Shown: positions 25,404 through 39,900 of the stretch, in pieces
Position numbering within the stretch: the first letter of the stretch is position 1
How the letters are laid out: the number at the start of each line of letters is the position of its first letter
NCBI GenBank assembly: GCA_000499405.2
Contig: HG738137.1
Coordinates: 15,835,873 to 15,899,872, forward strand
Origin: Onchocerca volvulus
Taxonomy: Eukaryota; Nematoda; Chromadorea; Rhabditida; Onchocercidae
Direction: 5' to 3'
Length of the DNA: 64,000 nucleotides
The notes under the pieces: model-generated
The model's input: only the letters and a program-made list of their open reading frames with translations
Database searches by the model: none
What the model was told of the DNA's origin: nothing
Translations under genes and position numbers: made by a program

Positions 25404-27466
25404 TCTATATAAATAAAAATGTAAATCTTCGTTGCTGTTATTCCTTACATGACTTTGCAATCTCTCCATCGATTGTTTTCAAATTAAAGAGTTGTAAAAT
25501 TCGAATAAGGGGATATTTTTATCTAGATATATCAACTTTTTTACCTATCGCAGATGTTACAGGTAAAAGTAAGTGAGCAGATTGAATTGAGCATGATTAC
25601 TTTCTAACGAAATAGACATGGCCTTTAGTATGCAATAATCGGTTTGTAATTTTACCGAGAAGTAATTGGTAAGAATTTTCGAGGATTTAAAACTTTGAAC
25701 AAACGTACATTTACGACTATTAGTATTACTTAGTACTACTTAGTACTATGTATAATTTTTCAAAGCGACAGAGTAGTAGCAACATTACAACAATTCGATT
25801 GAGCATTTCAAGTTCAAGTTCAGATTCAATCAGAAGTCAATTTCGGGAGCAGTTCGGGTGCAATCAGAAGATCAAACTTAGTTCGTCGTATTTGCGCAGC
25901 GGAGCGAAAGCAATCACTAATTGCAAATCAAATTGAGGAAAAACGGCCATCAGCGAACGAGCGAAGAAGATAGGGAATAGCTCAAATACGTACCGAGGTA
26001 ACAGCAGAGCGACGTACAGCCAGACTTAACAGGCACGATTGCAAGCAAGGCGATCACGTTCAGCGAATAAGCGAAAGAGAGAAAGAATGGCTCAAAAAGA
26101 TGCCGAGAAAGCCACACTAGAGTGATGTGCAGCCAGGCTTGAGGATGCGCGGTTGCGAGTACAGCGATCGTGTTCCGCAACTTCAGATTTGCTTCGTTCT
26201 CAACGGAATGAAAGCGATAGGTAGAGTGGTTAAAAGACTTCAGCGACAAACAGCAGATAACGTTAACGCCTTGCATTCCGCTACAACATGGTTGATGATT
26301 ATAGTTTCAGCCCGCATGCATTCAGACCTATTCATTATATTTACATGCAGTCTAGCTTGGAAAGATATACAAAAGCTCGTACTGCTTGGACAGTCGCTGA
26401 TGAATAATATGAATTAACAGCAGATGTTTTCAGACGGAAGCTAAAATCCCTGATGGATTTCATGTTAAAACATGGAGTATTTGGGTCTGTGCGCTGCTGG
26501 ATATACCCAGTAAAGTAGGAGAAGAGAGGAATGCCATATGCACTTCTACTAATCTGATTTTATGACAAATCACTCCAAACTAAATCGACAATGTAATGTG
26601 TTTCTGAATAACCGATGCCGAAGTCCATAGGGATTTCCATGAAGTTATAACGAAAAATATGATACATGGACATTGCGGTAGAAATAGTCGTATTTGCTTG
26701 TCCATCGACATTATTGTGGAAGCAGGTGAAGCGGTTAATTATTCAACAGAATTTTAAATTTATTCAATCTGCCAGAGATATCAACACTCGTGTTGAAATT
26801 GAAAATCGACATGTAAATTATCATGTTGCGAAATATCAATTAGTTGAAACTTTGCAGCGGCATTCAGGGTTGCAGTAAAAAAGTTAATGAGCATTGTCGT
26901 AGAGGCAACGAAACTTGACAGGACCTTTCAAAGCTGAAGATGCCTTCATTCGTCGCATAACAATGATTCCAACAGATGTGCCATTTCAATTTAAGAAATT
27001 GCAATTCCCAATTTGAATGGCGTACAAAGCTCAGCACCAATCTTTATAATTGTGCCGTTTAGATCTAGAAACAAATTGCTTCTCACATAGACATATTTGC
27101 ATGTTCTGGAACCGGCAAACCATCAATCTCTATATCTACACAATCAATGGGATAATAAAAATAATTCTATCATGGATAAATTGTGAAATTGTGAAAGTAA
27201 TATTCCCTGGCATTAGAAACGCGCACTTTTTCTTTTTTTCCCATTCAGCCAAACTGAGTTACAGTAATAGAAGAAGTAGATGAAAACATGCGCGTATTAA
27301 AATGCAATATGTGAAAATTTCAAAGCAATAAGTAAACTTTCGAAAATCTCAGATTTTGAACTAAAATAAATGCGTATTTAAGAACTTCTGAAGATTTAAG
27401 ATTTTGAACAAACGAACATTGCATTTTTATTACATAGACTAGCTAGACAGGCCGCACGTTGACTCA
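25404..27466 (+). mobile_element. Helitron relic, plus strand, internally deleted
   Basis: Begins ATCTATATAAATAAAAATG, the TC start of nematode Helitrons with an A before it. The sub-terminal block ACAGGTAAAAGTAAGTGAGC at about 25558 is shared with the minus-strand copy. After a basic, Arg/Ala-rich leader (25750-26280) come Rep-region and helicase remnants. The 3' end, around 27460-27466, was placed by alignment to the CTAA end of the first copy; its own terminal bases are degraded. The element sits between tectonic and the Gly/Tyr gene. Confidence 0.7.
26430..27130 (+). pseudogene. Helitron Rep/helicase polyprotein, broken
   Basis: At 26640-26690 one frame reads VITKNMIHGHCGRN, corresponding to the MIHGPCG motif of the Helitron replication protein. 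An upstream piece shows GEERNAICTS, related to the Rep RGLPHAH region, out of frame. At 26950-27020 the helicase C-terminus appears (MIPTDVPFQFKKLQFP) and ends at a stop. Most of the helicase, including the nucleotide-binding motifs, is missing, so this is a deletion derivative. Confidence 0.7.
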
Positions 27467-28447
27467 GATGTCATTGTAAATTTGCAGAATTATTATATAT
27501 AATTAAAAGATTCAGCAAAGAATTGTGTAAAGTAATTATCAATTTAAGCAAAAAAAGTATCCATAAGAAAATATGCTATGAAATTTATCAAAATTTCTGC
27601 AATTATTGCTCAGCAATGAAAGTCATTAAAATGAAAATAACATACTTATTTTACTATTGAAATATACTGAATTATTCCTTTCCTTTCCTGTTTCAATCTT
27701 ATGTAAATTATTAAATGAATTTTTGCCTTTTTCTTTTTGTTCTGCATAAAAGCATATTTGTTCAAATGTGTCGTTTCATTCTCACTTCAAAAGAAAAACA
27801 CCGAATATCATAAATTAGATAATTATGCTCATCAAATTTGAACCAGAAATGAATAGTTTTTTTAATGTGAATTCTTGCTAAATTTATTTGCACTTTTTCC
27901 TCTTTATTTGATGCGCAGAAATTATCGAAAGAAGAAAGATAACATGGCAAATAATTTTTCCCAGCTTAACAGATGAAATAATTGGCATTTTTATTTTCTT
28001 TTTTGTCATTTTCCCTTTTTTTTTTTTTTTTATGTCACTGAAATATTTTTTTCAATTTTTGCTTCTTTTCTTTTTTAATTCTTTTTTTTGTTTTTGCTTT
28101 TTTTTTTGACCTTTTTAACAAAATCAAATAGAAGCAAAACAAGTGGATGATCAAATAGGAAAAATATTTGGTTTTAATACGGAAAAGACAAATTAAAAAA
28201 AAGGAATAGTAAATAAGGAGGTTAAAATGTAAGGAAACTTGAATTTTTTTTTTTGGAATTTAAGAAAACTTGAATTTCTGATTAAAATGAATCATAAATA
28301 GAAGAATGATAATGGAAATGAAAATAATTTGAAAGGAAAAGGAAAAAAGAAGAAGCGTCTAAAATTTATTCTACACAAAATAAAATAGTACTACTCTTTG
28401 GTATCGTACATATTAATTCTTCTCATATACTATTATACTTCTTCAGC
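27467..28447. other. intergenic, no gene seen
   Basis: AT-rich spacer with T-rich runs at 27970-28110. At 28448 a start codon follows a CTTCTTCAG one base upstream, a likely trans-splice acceptor for the next gene. Confidence 0.55.
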
Positions 28448-29654
28448 ATGTATCGTTGTTGTTCAAGCAAATTTGGTTAGTTTTTTCGTTTGATTATGAT
28501 ACTATAAATTTGATAGATAAACTGAATATAAATTAATAAAGTCTTTTAATTAAAAAAAAAAACTCTCGTCATTTGGAAATTTTGATTGCAAAATTAGTTA
28601 GACTCTGAAAATTTCAATTGTATTTTAAGATGTTTTAAATTTCTGCGAAAAAAAGTAATTTGTTCAGATAATTAGACGACGCACAATTTCTATAAATATT
28701 GCTAATAATGCATATGAATATATTTGATAAAATTTTGTGCAAAAGAAATAATAAAACACTTTTATAATGCATTACTTAAGTTTTGTATTAATAATTTCTG
28801 GATATAAAATATATATCTTATATTCAATGTATATATATTTCATATATATAAATATAAATCTTCTAAATTTCAACTTGAATACTCCTTAAATTTTCAGACT
28901 AAAATTTAAGAAAATTATATCTTTTCAGGTTTTCAAATCATTTTATATTTTGCATTTATTATGAAAAATACTATAGCAGTGGGAGGCATTCTTGGTCTGA
29001 AAGCTCTTACCGGTGATGTGCCTTATATAGGTTCTGGTAATCCATGGATTACCTATCCTAGAATTGCTCATGGTGGAGGTATCAATAAATTTCTATTTTT
29101 TAGTCAAAAATTTTTATTCAAAATCAATAATTTTACAAATAAATTTTCCTATGTATGTATCAATTAATTTGCAATTTGAAATATTTTTAGCTGGCCTCTA
29201 TTCTCCACATTCGTTGTGGGGATATGACCGTAATATTTTTGATGGATACTATAATTCAGACCATTTTGATTTATATGGTAACATATTTGGTGGATACGGT
29301 AATTTATGCAGTACACCCGGCAGGTATGGCAACATATGCGGTGGATATGGTAGGTACGGAAATGCGGGCGGTATTTTTGGCGGACACAGTAAAGCAGACC
29401 GTAGATACGGTTATGTAGGTGGTACATTTGGCGGGTACGGTAACGTAGGTGCTGTAATTGGTAGAAACGATAATACGGGCATTTATCCTTTAGATCAGCA
29501 GTATTTATATCCCAGATCGTTATCAGTGCCAAGCAATTTTCTGACCGATCCAACAAAATTGTTGAATTCTTTGACCACTACGACAAAGTCACCAAATCCA
29601 AAAAGTGGTCGACATTATAAAGGTACCGGAAATCCTTGGCTAATCCAACAATAG
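28448..29654 (+). CDS. Gly/Tyr-rich secreted protein
   Basis: Three exons, 28448-28475, 28929-29078, 29191-29654; 642 nt, 213 residues. Exon 1 gives MYRCCSSKFG and exon 2 a hydrophobic segment (FQIILYFAFIM), together a signal peptide or anchor. Starting at the ATG of 28961 is the alternative. Exon 3 contains degenerate repeats of the type YGN-(I/V/A)-(F/C/G)GGYG, for example DLYGNIFGGYGN, then a Ser/Thr/Pro-rich tail. The motif GNPW occurs near the N-terminus (GSGNPWITYP) and again at the end (GTGNPWLIQQ), framing the repeats. Composition resembles structural or antimicrobial Gly-rich proteins of nematode cuticle, eggshell or sheath; which one cannot be told. Third-base GC is higher in exon 3 than in neighbours, following the Gly codons. 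Confidence 0.65.
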
Positions 29655-31285
29655 CTTATTATCATTTCGTAAATTTTACTCACTAATTGTTTCCAAGTAT
29701 TGATTTTGTAATTGGCTATGTTTTTGCTAATATTTGCTACTTCAATTTTAATTTTTATTTAAATTGGAAAAAAATTAATCTTTTTGTAATCTTTTTTCGT
29801 AAGTTAATTTTTTTCAATTAAAGTAAAAACTGAGAATTAAAGGACAAAATTTTTATGCTGTACTATTTACAAAAAATGGTAGTAATAACATGAAAGATTA
29901 TATGACCACAATTTTTTCTTTCCATCAGAAAATTACATGTTTCGTATATTCTTTAAAATTATGTTCTATGATTTTAATGTGCAAAAAATTTTAGTTTTTG
30001 ACAAAAAAATTGGCATACTTAGTAAGTGAGCCATTGGTTAATTTTATATTTAAATTAGCTATAATTAAACCATCGATAAAAAGAAGCGTTAAAACTACAT
30101 AACTTTATCACAGTCGTCCATTTTTCCGCATTTTATGCTGTCTGTTGTCAAAATTATTATTTGAACACTGCAAATTTCTTCAAAATTTATTAAAATAACT
30201 GTTTTTCAGCATACAATATGAGTTATATTATTGTATTTGTTTACATTGTTTCAATTAGAAGCGCTTATAACTAGATTTTTCCAATTAAAAAATGTTCACA
30301 CAATTCATGCACATTCTTATTCTTGTTTTGATATTATAGATGAAATTTTTGCATTAAATAATTCACTATATTTGCAACATTTTGACGTTGTTTGTTAAAC
30401 TCAAAATAATACAATTTATCAAAATTTTAATTAGAAACGCACAAAAATTTTGATCTATCTACTTTGATTATACAATATTTTCAATTAGTTTTTTCTTGTA
30501 TTACATAAATTGCAGGAATAACGGATGGAAAAATTTATCACTACAGTGTATAGCAACAATTTAATTATTGAAACCTCTTAATTTTAATTTTAATTTGAAA
30601 TAGTTCAAACATGATTGGCCCGTAAAAATTAATCAAATTCATGCATTAATTTTGCTTTTTTCACGAATCTTAATAAAAAAAATTTGGTGAAGAAAAAATG
30701 ATAACTTTTGAGTAGTTCAAATAATTTTAATTTCACTGCATGCTTTTTTTACTTCAGTTATACTGATATTTTTGTTTAATCCAATTTTATTGCATTTACA
30801 GAATACTTGATGACATGAATCAGTGAATATTTTCGAACTATTGATATTGCTTAAATTTAACAAAATTGATAACAGTTTCAATATTCAAGTAATAATAATA
30901 AATTCAATATTTTGACACTGTTAATAAATTGAATATTTTAGGAGTGATGAAAATGAAATATTTATATAATAATAAATTAAATATTTAAACAACAGGAAGA
31001 AATGAAAAATTAAAGAAAAATAACAAATTGGATATTTAGATGGTAATAATAAATCGAAATATTTCATTTTATTTTATTTTTTGTTTTCCAATTGAAAGAT
31101 ATAAAACATGAATAGATAAGTTTACAATATTTAAACAACTGAATCAGGAAAGAAAAGGAAGAAATCAAATAACTAAATTTCCTTTAAATTATCAAAATTT
31201 TAAATATCAAAATAATTAAATTACTTTTAATTTGTCAGAATTAAATTTTCAATTCAAAAAATAAAATGTTACATATAATTAATTA

Positions 31286-31333
31286 TTCCATTACATCGAT
31301 AAACTAAAGTTCCATTACATCGATAAACTAAAG
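31286..31333 (+). repeat. perfect tandem duplication of a 24-mer
   Basis: Two identical copies, 31286-31309 and 31310-31333, each starting TTCCATTACATCG and ending AACTAAAG. Perfect identity suggests a recent event. Confidence 0.95.
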
Positions 31334-34300
31334 TAACTTTATTTTTTAAATTAGACTTATTTTATCTTTCACGACATTTTTCATGCAAATAAATTTTTTT
31401 TTTTTTTTTTCAATGAATTTCGTATGAAATTAGCCATTTTCGATAAATCTAAATCTTTTTTTCTATCTCTTTCTTGCTCTCTTTTTGTACATAAAATTAA
31501 TGATTTATTAAAAAATGACATGCGATATCTTGTGCATTTTATAGATAATAATGAAAGAAGGGAAGAAAATAGAAAGGAAAAGTAATTTAATTTACAGAAT
31601 ACTGCATAAATTTCCTACTTATTTACTTTTTATTTTATTATTTACTTTGCAAATTTATAGCCAAACTTGCATATTATTTCCAAATCAATCCAAAAATTTC
31701 TTTTTCCTTTCTTCTTCCATTTTTTCCTTCAATTTTAACAAAACAAAATTCAATCGAAATAGTTTCATCAAAATATTTGAAGAAAATGCAAAAAAAAATT
31801 CTAGGAACAAATTAAAAAAGCGGTAAGAAAACAGAAAAAAAAAAAAAGCTGATTGGTGCAAATTTTTTACATGAAATACAATTAAATAAATACATACGAT
31901 ATAATTTTTGGAATTTGTCGATTTATTTTATTGATATAACATAAATTTACAATTTTTTCACTTGGTTAAATTATGGAACAAGTTTTGCTAAATTGTCAAG
32001 ATAGAAAGTTTGATTTAAATCTTACTAAATTTTTCCTTCTTAACTTTTTTTTCAAAATTCTTTTTCATTTTTTTTCTTTTTTACATATTTTTTGTTGAAT
32101 TATATTATGTGCTTTCAGAATATTTACTATAGTAAAATATTTTGGATGATTTGATTGCGGAAAAATTTTTTAATTTGTTTAATAGTACTTTAATGTATAA
32201 GTTGACATAAAAATTTATTTAACTTATTGCTGAAATTTACTAAAAAATTATAGCATATATTCAAATAACGAAAGCTTTGCTTTCTTGTTATTAAAATTTT
32301 TCTCTTTGATATTATCTTCCATCAACTTCCGCTATTATATTCTTTTTAACAGTGAAATTGAATCGTAAAATAGGCCATTTATATTGTTTCTCATGATTGA
32401 TTACATATTTAGGCTTATAAATGCTGCTATTTATAGTCATTTTTCATTTCTAACTAATTTATTCTCATTTTCCTCAACTTTTTTTTTTTTTTTTTATTTC
32501 CAACTTTAATTGGATTCCTAGATAGCTTGAGCTTAGCATTAAATATTTCATTCGTTGATCAATGATCCTTTGAAATAGCATTATCGATTCACTGATAGCT
32601 ATACTTTTAATCTTTTTGAAGAATTTTTTCATATTATAACCGATTTTGAAGACTTTTTATCCGAGAATATATTGGCTTTTGTTGCAGACATTTGTTAAAC
32701 TTTGTCATGTTTTCCAATTTCATTATAATCTTATCCGTATCATCTTTCAATTTTCCTTCTACTGATAAGGAAAAAATATCCAAGACTTATACACTAATTT
32801 AGATTATTATCATTAAAATGAAAATAGTTACCATACAGAAAATTACCAATTAAATTACAAATAAAATTAGAATAAAAATAGTAAGCACAAAAAGAAGTAA
32901 AAATTGTATATATTATAAAATTTGTTATCAATATTATCACTTTTATTTTCAAATCGGAATTTCATCAACTATTATTAAGTCATTATTGCTTACAATCAGA
33001 ATTGCAATGAAATTAAATGATAAAATTTGGTAATGCAAATAAACCAATTAAAAACGCATTTTTTAAGAACTACAAACAGAACAATTTTCGTACGAACAAA
33101 TTCATTACTATCAAATGAAAATTGAAATAAATACATGTTACAAAATATTTGAATTATTATTTCAACGAAGCATAAGAAAATTGTCTATAAAAAAATGAAA
33201 TGAAATTTTTTCGAATTTAATTATCTTTTGCAAATGTTAAACTGACTTTTTTAATTTTATCATATACACTATAAAATTTTTCTCATCTTAAAGTGGAGAA
33301 TCAAAATTTTCAAGACTCTTGCATATATATAAAGAAAAAAAATATAAATACAAATAAAATAAAAATTATAAATATATAACAAAATAAATAGAAGTGCTAG
33401 CCTAATCTAATCTTGGGCAAAACTATTAGACGACAACAATAAATGTACCAAAAATATCTGTAAAAAAGAAAAAAATTCAAATTCCAGTTTGTAAAATTTC
33501 AGGAGAAAAAAGAGATTTTTGATTCCTCTGCTTCAATTACTTAAATACCAAAAGTTAAGTGTTGAAAATTCCATACTTTCAAGCAGGTATTTTAAAAATC
33601 AAATGACTTTTCTAAGAACTTCGAAAGTTTCTCTTCTCCTCACTTTTTTCTTTTTTTTTTTTTTTGAAAGATTAGAAATATTTATTCTATTCTCATAAAT
33701 GATTGCTAAAAGTTAGTAGTTTGAGAAAACTCAATAAAAAATGTGAATCAAATGAAATAGTTTCAAAATTTTTAAATTTTATTCTAAAATTATTGAAACT
33801 ATGAATTTTCCTCTCTCCTTCTATCTTTCTCGTCGTTTTCTTTTCGATGAATATAAATCATAACGAATTACTTAACTTTTACTGCGAAAAAATCGAATAT
33901 TTTATGCAGTATTTCGACTAAATAACAATTTAAGTTTCTTAGAAAAAGATTAATTGAAAAGGCTAATTTTTTATGACTGCAAGTTCTTTCCTCTAATTTA
34001 CGACATCAATTTCAACTGAGTGAAATGAGACAAATGTTGATTGCATTAGTTCACGGAAGTACGAAGTGAAATTGTATTTTTGCTTTCTTATCCGTTCTTT
34101 TCTTCCTAAAATTCAAAAAAAAAAAAAATTTATTTTTTTTTTTCTAGCAGAAGAAATGAAATTTTTGATTATTAGATTAAAAGCTGTTATTTCAGAGTGC
34201 GTAACTCAAAAAAAAAATATATGAACATTTGTAAATTTCATTAAATTTATTGAACTTGAACTAAATTTGAATTTATATCTTATTCAATTATAAAACAAAA

Positions 34301-34475
34301 TTTAATAATTTATTGAGTTTATCTTTCGTTCTATTACTTGTCAGATATCAAATTTAAATATAATCTAACTTCATCATGCTTTAAAAAAAATTTTTTTTTC
34401 ATCAATTTCTAATCAACAAATTTTTGTAAATAAGAAATGTGATCAAATATCTGTGCATAATTAATTGTAGAAGAG

Positions 34476-34517
34476 TTTTTCCCTAAGTTTCTTTACTTTT
34501 TCCCTAAGTTTCTTTAT
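34476..34517 (+). repeat. tandem duplication of a 21-mer
   Basis: TTTTTCCCTAAGTTTCTTTA occurs twice in direct succession, separated by one base. Confidence 0.9.
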
Positions 34518-36854
34518 TTCTATTGCCTCAATAAGTAGTTGTTTAATTTGTTTTATCAATGATAGCTTTACAGATAAATAGCGGAAAGTGATCATTAATC
34601 ATAATGACATTTTATCAATGACAGATTTACAGATAAAGAACAAAAAATAATCATTAATCTCAACAACTTCCTTTTCCTTGACACCCATAAAGCTATCATT
34701 AATTAAATAGGCTAATTAATCTAACAATAAAGAGCTTGATTAACTATTAAACATTACTGATAAAAATGATTAATAAATGCCATTCTCAAAGTATAATCAA
34801 TTTTATTATTCCAAATTCATTTCTCATTTACGTAAAGAAGTCAGAATACATGTTAAAATATATTAAATATTAATTAATATACATTGAAATATTTAATATA
34901 TTAAATATTAATTAGTATATCTTGAAATATTTAATGATATGACACTCATATATGCATATCTTATTTCCATTTTTAACATATTCGTTTGATTTATTATTTC
35001 CATTCCTTTTATAGATGAAAAAAAAAAATATATGTATTTAAAAAATCATATTAAATTACACCATTATTATCGCCAAAATTTCATTTCTTATTTTGGAATT
35101 ATTCAAGATATTTATCTTTATATGATTGTTTCAAAAATTCCGATTATTTTATCATTTAATCACTAAAAATTTCATCATAAATATATAAACGATTAAAAAA
35201 AAAAAAATCTATTCGTAAAATAATACTGATTAGATGGATATATTATTTGGGCAATTCACTATTTCTATCTTCGAGTATAAAAGTGAACTTTAGAGAAAAT
35301 TACAAACAAAAACAAAAAAAAAATTGAGTGATATTTCTTTCAAAAATCATTCATTTCACTTTTTTTTTTTTTTTTTTTTTTAAATCATCGATTATTTAGA
35401 AATGCGTTGAAAAAAAAAGTATCAAAAAAAGTGAGAAAGAAATAAAAGAAAGAAATTTTTGCAAATCGTATACTTCTCGCAACAATAATTTGGAAAGAAG
35501 TATTTTCAATGGAATTATAATATGAATTATTTTTCTTTTTTGGTGACACTGATTGATTAAAATATTTGTTAAACATAATTTTAAAGCTAATGATGATAGA
35601 TTGAAAAAATTTAATGAACTTTCAGGCAGGTAAGTTTGAATCTAAATTGCAAAAAAAAAAAAAAAAAATCTAGAAGTTATATGATCGAAAAAAGCAATCT
35701 GATATTATGAAATTTAATGATGCGAAAAGTTTTGCGTTTGTGTGATTTATATGGGCAAGTGACATGAATAAAATTTTATCATGAAAAGTTAATGTAATAT
35801 TAGTTCTTTTTTTTTTTTTCATTTATTATTTAAATATTTTTGCTTGCTTAGAACTTAATATCAGGTTAAAATTAGATTGTATTACGATAATTTTATAATT
35901 TATTCTTGATATATCGGGTGATTTAATCATGATTATCAAATTTTCCATTTTCCCTCTTCTCTTGTTGTACAATTTCAATTTTGCAAAAGTGATTACAATA
36001 ACATTTGCAATAGCTCATATATTCGCTAAATATTGATTTTTTAATGAAATTTGTTCGCAGAAAAAGCTCTGTTTTCAAGGAGTAATTTGAGTAATGCGAC
36101 AAATAATATGAGACTAAAATAAATAGCTTTTCAAACGAAATAGATATGCAAAATTCCAATGCTTAGAAAATATTTTTTGCTTTTTCTTTTTAAATTAAAA
36201 AATTTTAAAACTATAATTTTGAAACGTTTAAAATTTCCTGAAGATACAAATGAAGTAAAATATTATTATGCTAATTTTTTTTTTTTTTTTTGGAATAAAT
36301 CTTTTATGTAAAGTTGTTTAAATGTATTTTTCCATTTTTTTTTTTTTTTTTTTTTTGAGAGCTTTTAATATATTGTAATTTAATAGAATAAACTATTATT
36401 ATTAATTAAAATAAAAGAAAATATGATAGTAAATTAGTATGATTTTGTCGCTATGGATATAATTCATCAAATATTTTAGATGAAAAGTTTTACATTCCAT
36501 TGGAGAAAAAAAAATAAAGTGTTAATAAATAATTAATTAATTAAACTTACAATATATTGTAATTGAACGAAAATTGATCGCTAATTAATTGATTCAATTT
36601 TCGATATATTTTACAATAAAAGGTCAGAAAAAGATATAAAAGCAAAAAAACTTTAAAAAAAACCAGATTGAAAACCTTGATGGCTAAAACTAACAACTAC
36701 TACACAAAAATTTTTTGTACTTTTTTTATTTAAAAAAAAAAAAAAAAAAAAAAAAAACTATTGGTATCTGTATATTTTCAATTCTTCATATAATAATGAC
36801 AATAATAATAATAATAATAGTAATAATAACAATAACAATAATGATAATAACAAT

Positions 36855-36855
36855 C

Positions 36856-36921
<66 letters not shown>
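36855..36921 (+). repeat. AAT trinucleotide microsatellite
   Basis: More than 20 uninterrupted AAT units, preceded by degenerate units from 36790 and an A-run at about 36732-36756. Confidence 0.95.
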
Positions 36922-39900
36922 TAATTTTTGCCCTAGTGTTTTTAACTGGACAAAAAATAATTAATTAAGCTTTCGATATGTTGTAATTGAGCCAAAAAAA
37001 TTCGGATTAGCACAACAAAACTCATTTATTTCAGTTCTGTAATATATTTAGTTATTTAATTAATGTTGATCGATTTTTCGTATTTGATATTTCAAAATTA
37101 ACAATATATTCTTTAAGTTTATAATTTCCAATAATTCATTTCGCTCTTTTTGAGTATTTCCGTGAATGTTTCTGATAAAATCGCTTGCCCACATAGCAAG
37201 CAAATTCATATATTTTTCATGCACTTTAAATCAATCCAAAAATCCAATCATTCTTTCCTTCAACTATCTTTTCCGCCTCAGCTATTTTATTCTCGCTTTA
37301 TATGAACAATTACATGTTTCCATCAATTATCCAAGCATCCACAATACAATCTTCGAATTTTTTCTTCTCTTTTTCCTCTTCTTCTTCTTAAGCTTCAAAT
37401 ATTGGATTATTTTTAATTTCAATCCAATTTCACTCATTTCATTTCCACCAATTTCAATCTAATTTTATGCGTTTTTCATTTTGTTATCCTTTCAGTTCTT
37501 TTTACCAAATTTGCATTCATTTTGCAATATTTAAATGAATTAAAGTTGGATTAAACTATCTTATCGCTATATACATTTTTTTTTTTTTAAGAAATTCCAA
37601 TTTTAGATCAGAAATTTATTTCAATTACTGGAAATTTGATTAATATTTTTGTCACATTTAGACACAATTCAAATTCGTTTTTTTTTTTTTTTTTATTTCA
37701 TTAATCATTTCAAATTTCTGCTCGAAAATGTTGGCAATAATTGTTTTTTATCAATTTATTATGATCTCTCTTAATTTTGTTTTAGTTAACTAATATTTTC
37801 TGGTGATAGTATATTTTTTATGTGTTAAAAAAAATGTAAAATTAAAAAAATGTTAAATTATTATTTTAAAAAATCTATGAGAAATTTATTTGATATCAAA
37901 ATTGCTTTTTAGAAATTAATTTATTTATTCAGAAGAGTATTACTAAGTGTAAATATTGAAAAAAAGGAAAATAAATAAACTAATTAATTTTATTTTGATA
38001 ATAGCGCTAATTGTTATTTTCTTTAAATTTGTTGCGGCTGCAAATCTTTTATTGGGAATAAACAGGGAAATGTTTGATAAAAAAAACTGCTAAAGTTTAA
38101 ATGAAAACTTTAACAGACGAAATAAACGGTGAAAATAACTGTTTCTAATTCCAAAATTAAGATTTTTATTGTTTCAAATACAATTTTTCCATTTGCTGTC
38201 TTATTTTTCAAAATTTTGATACCATAAATAATTAGTATTTCAGTTTGTTGCCAATTCGATGTCAATGATAAACATATATCAGTTATTATCAATGAATAAT
38301 TCAAATTTTGCCCCAACAATTATTCTTCTTTAATTAAAAAATTTTTTTTTCGAACAATCAAAGGCTTAAGCTATTTTTGAGTTTGAGTAAAGTAAGCTAT
38401 TTATGACAAAATTTCCAACACTTTTCGACTAATATCTGTTGAAATTCATCTTTCTTTTTTCTTTCAATTGATTAATTGTGACCATGAATGTTGGAATAAT
38501 TATAAATATTGATCGGTTATAATAATTTTCAAAATTTCTCAATATATTAATAATTAAAGCAAAAAAAAATATGATATTTTGATTTGAGAGGAATTCAATT
38601 CAACATTAGATTAAAGATTGAATCTTAAAAGATGAAGTATACTAGAACTAAGTTTGTTAATTAGTCTTTCAATAAATGAATGGTTAATTAGTTTTGCAAT
38701 TAATTACATATTTGTAAAATGAGTTTCAAACAATGACGAATGAAGATATGTGTAATTACTGCTAAATAATAATAAGAATAATTATGATAATAATAATAAT
38801 TAATAACAAATAATATTAGTAGTAATAATGGTGATAATGAAAATTATTTTTAGTATTTATCTCTTGACTATCAATAATTGTATTTTATAATTTGATTTTA
38901 TAAAATTCGATCAATAATTTTATGCTTGTTTTAGTAATTCTTCTTTTTATCATTTTGAAAAATAATAGCGAATTTGATTGCTAAGATATTTTCGTTAATA
39001 AGCTTTTTTCATAAATCAAAAAAGTATATTTTTTGAAAGATTAAATAAATCCAATTAATTGGAAATGAAATGAAAATAAAATGCATAACGACAAATGAGC
39101 CATTGTAATTAAGCAAACTTTTATTTCATCAATTAATTAAGTTTCCTTTCATTAACAGCGATCATCCTTCGCTATGCATTTGAAGTTCAAATGCAATTAG
39201 CAAATCTTTCTCTCTCACTTTCCAAATTTTCATCATCATATATTTTTCAACAAAATCAATTTTAGGTCATTCAAATACGGATCAAATCTTTTCAATTCTA
39301 CTAAAAATTTGCATTTTTCGGTTAATCGGGAAAAAATCAATAAATTATTGATATAATTAAATTTAAACTTCTTTATTGCATGAAAATAAAAATCATGCGT
39401 TATCTCTTTTGAGAATCTTTTGGTGCAATTTTTGAATTATATCCAAAAATTAAGATAAATCTTTTTTTTTTTTGTTTACATTCTACTCTTTGTTATGAAA
39501 TAGCATTAAAAAAAAAAAAAAAAATTGATGATGATATGTAATCATTGAAAACAATTTTTTTCATTTTCAATAATTCTCTACTATCGTGAAATATTTGAAT
39601 AATTATTTATCCATACTTTTCTAATTGGCATAAAATTCTCATTTTTTTTAATTTTTTTATCATCTAATTTTAAAATTTTCATACTATGAAAATGACAATA
39701 AATTTTTATTTGTGCGAATTAATTAATTATTCTATTTTTACAACTTAGCCAAATTGGACACTTGTATTGATTTATGCTTTTCACATATTTATTTCCGATT
39801 TTGATCTCATTTAAGTATCATATATTTTTTACATACTAAAATATATGTGGTTGCTTTAACTATATCTATATATTCTGAAATATATGCACATATTCTAAAT

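Noticed and set aside
29164..29556. 130-codon minus-strand frame
   Set aside because: Antisense shadow of the Gly/Tyr-rich exon.
36715..36924. Poly-Lys/poly-Ile open frame
   Set aside because: Translation of an A-run and AAT microsatellite.
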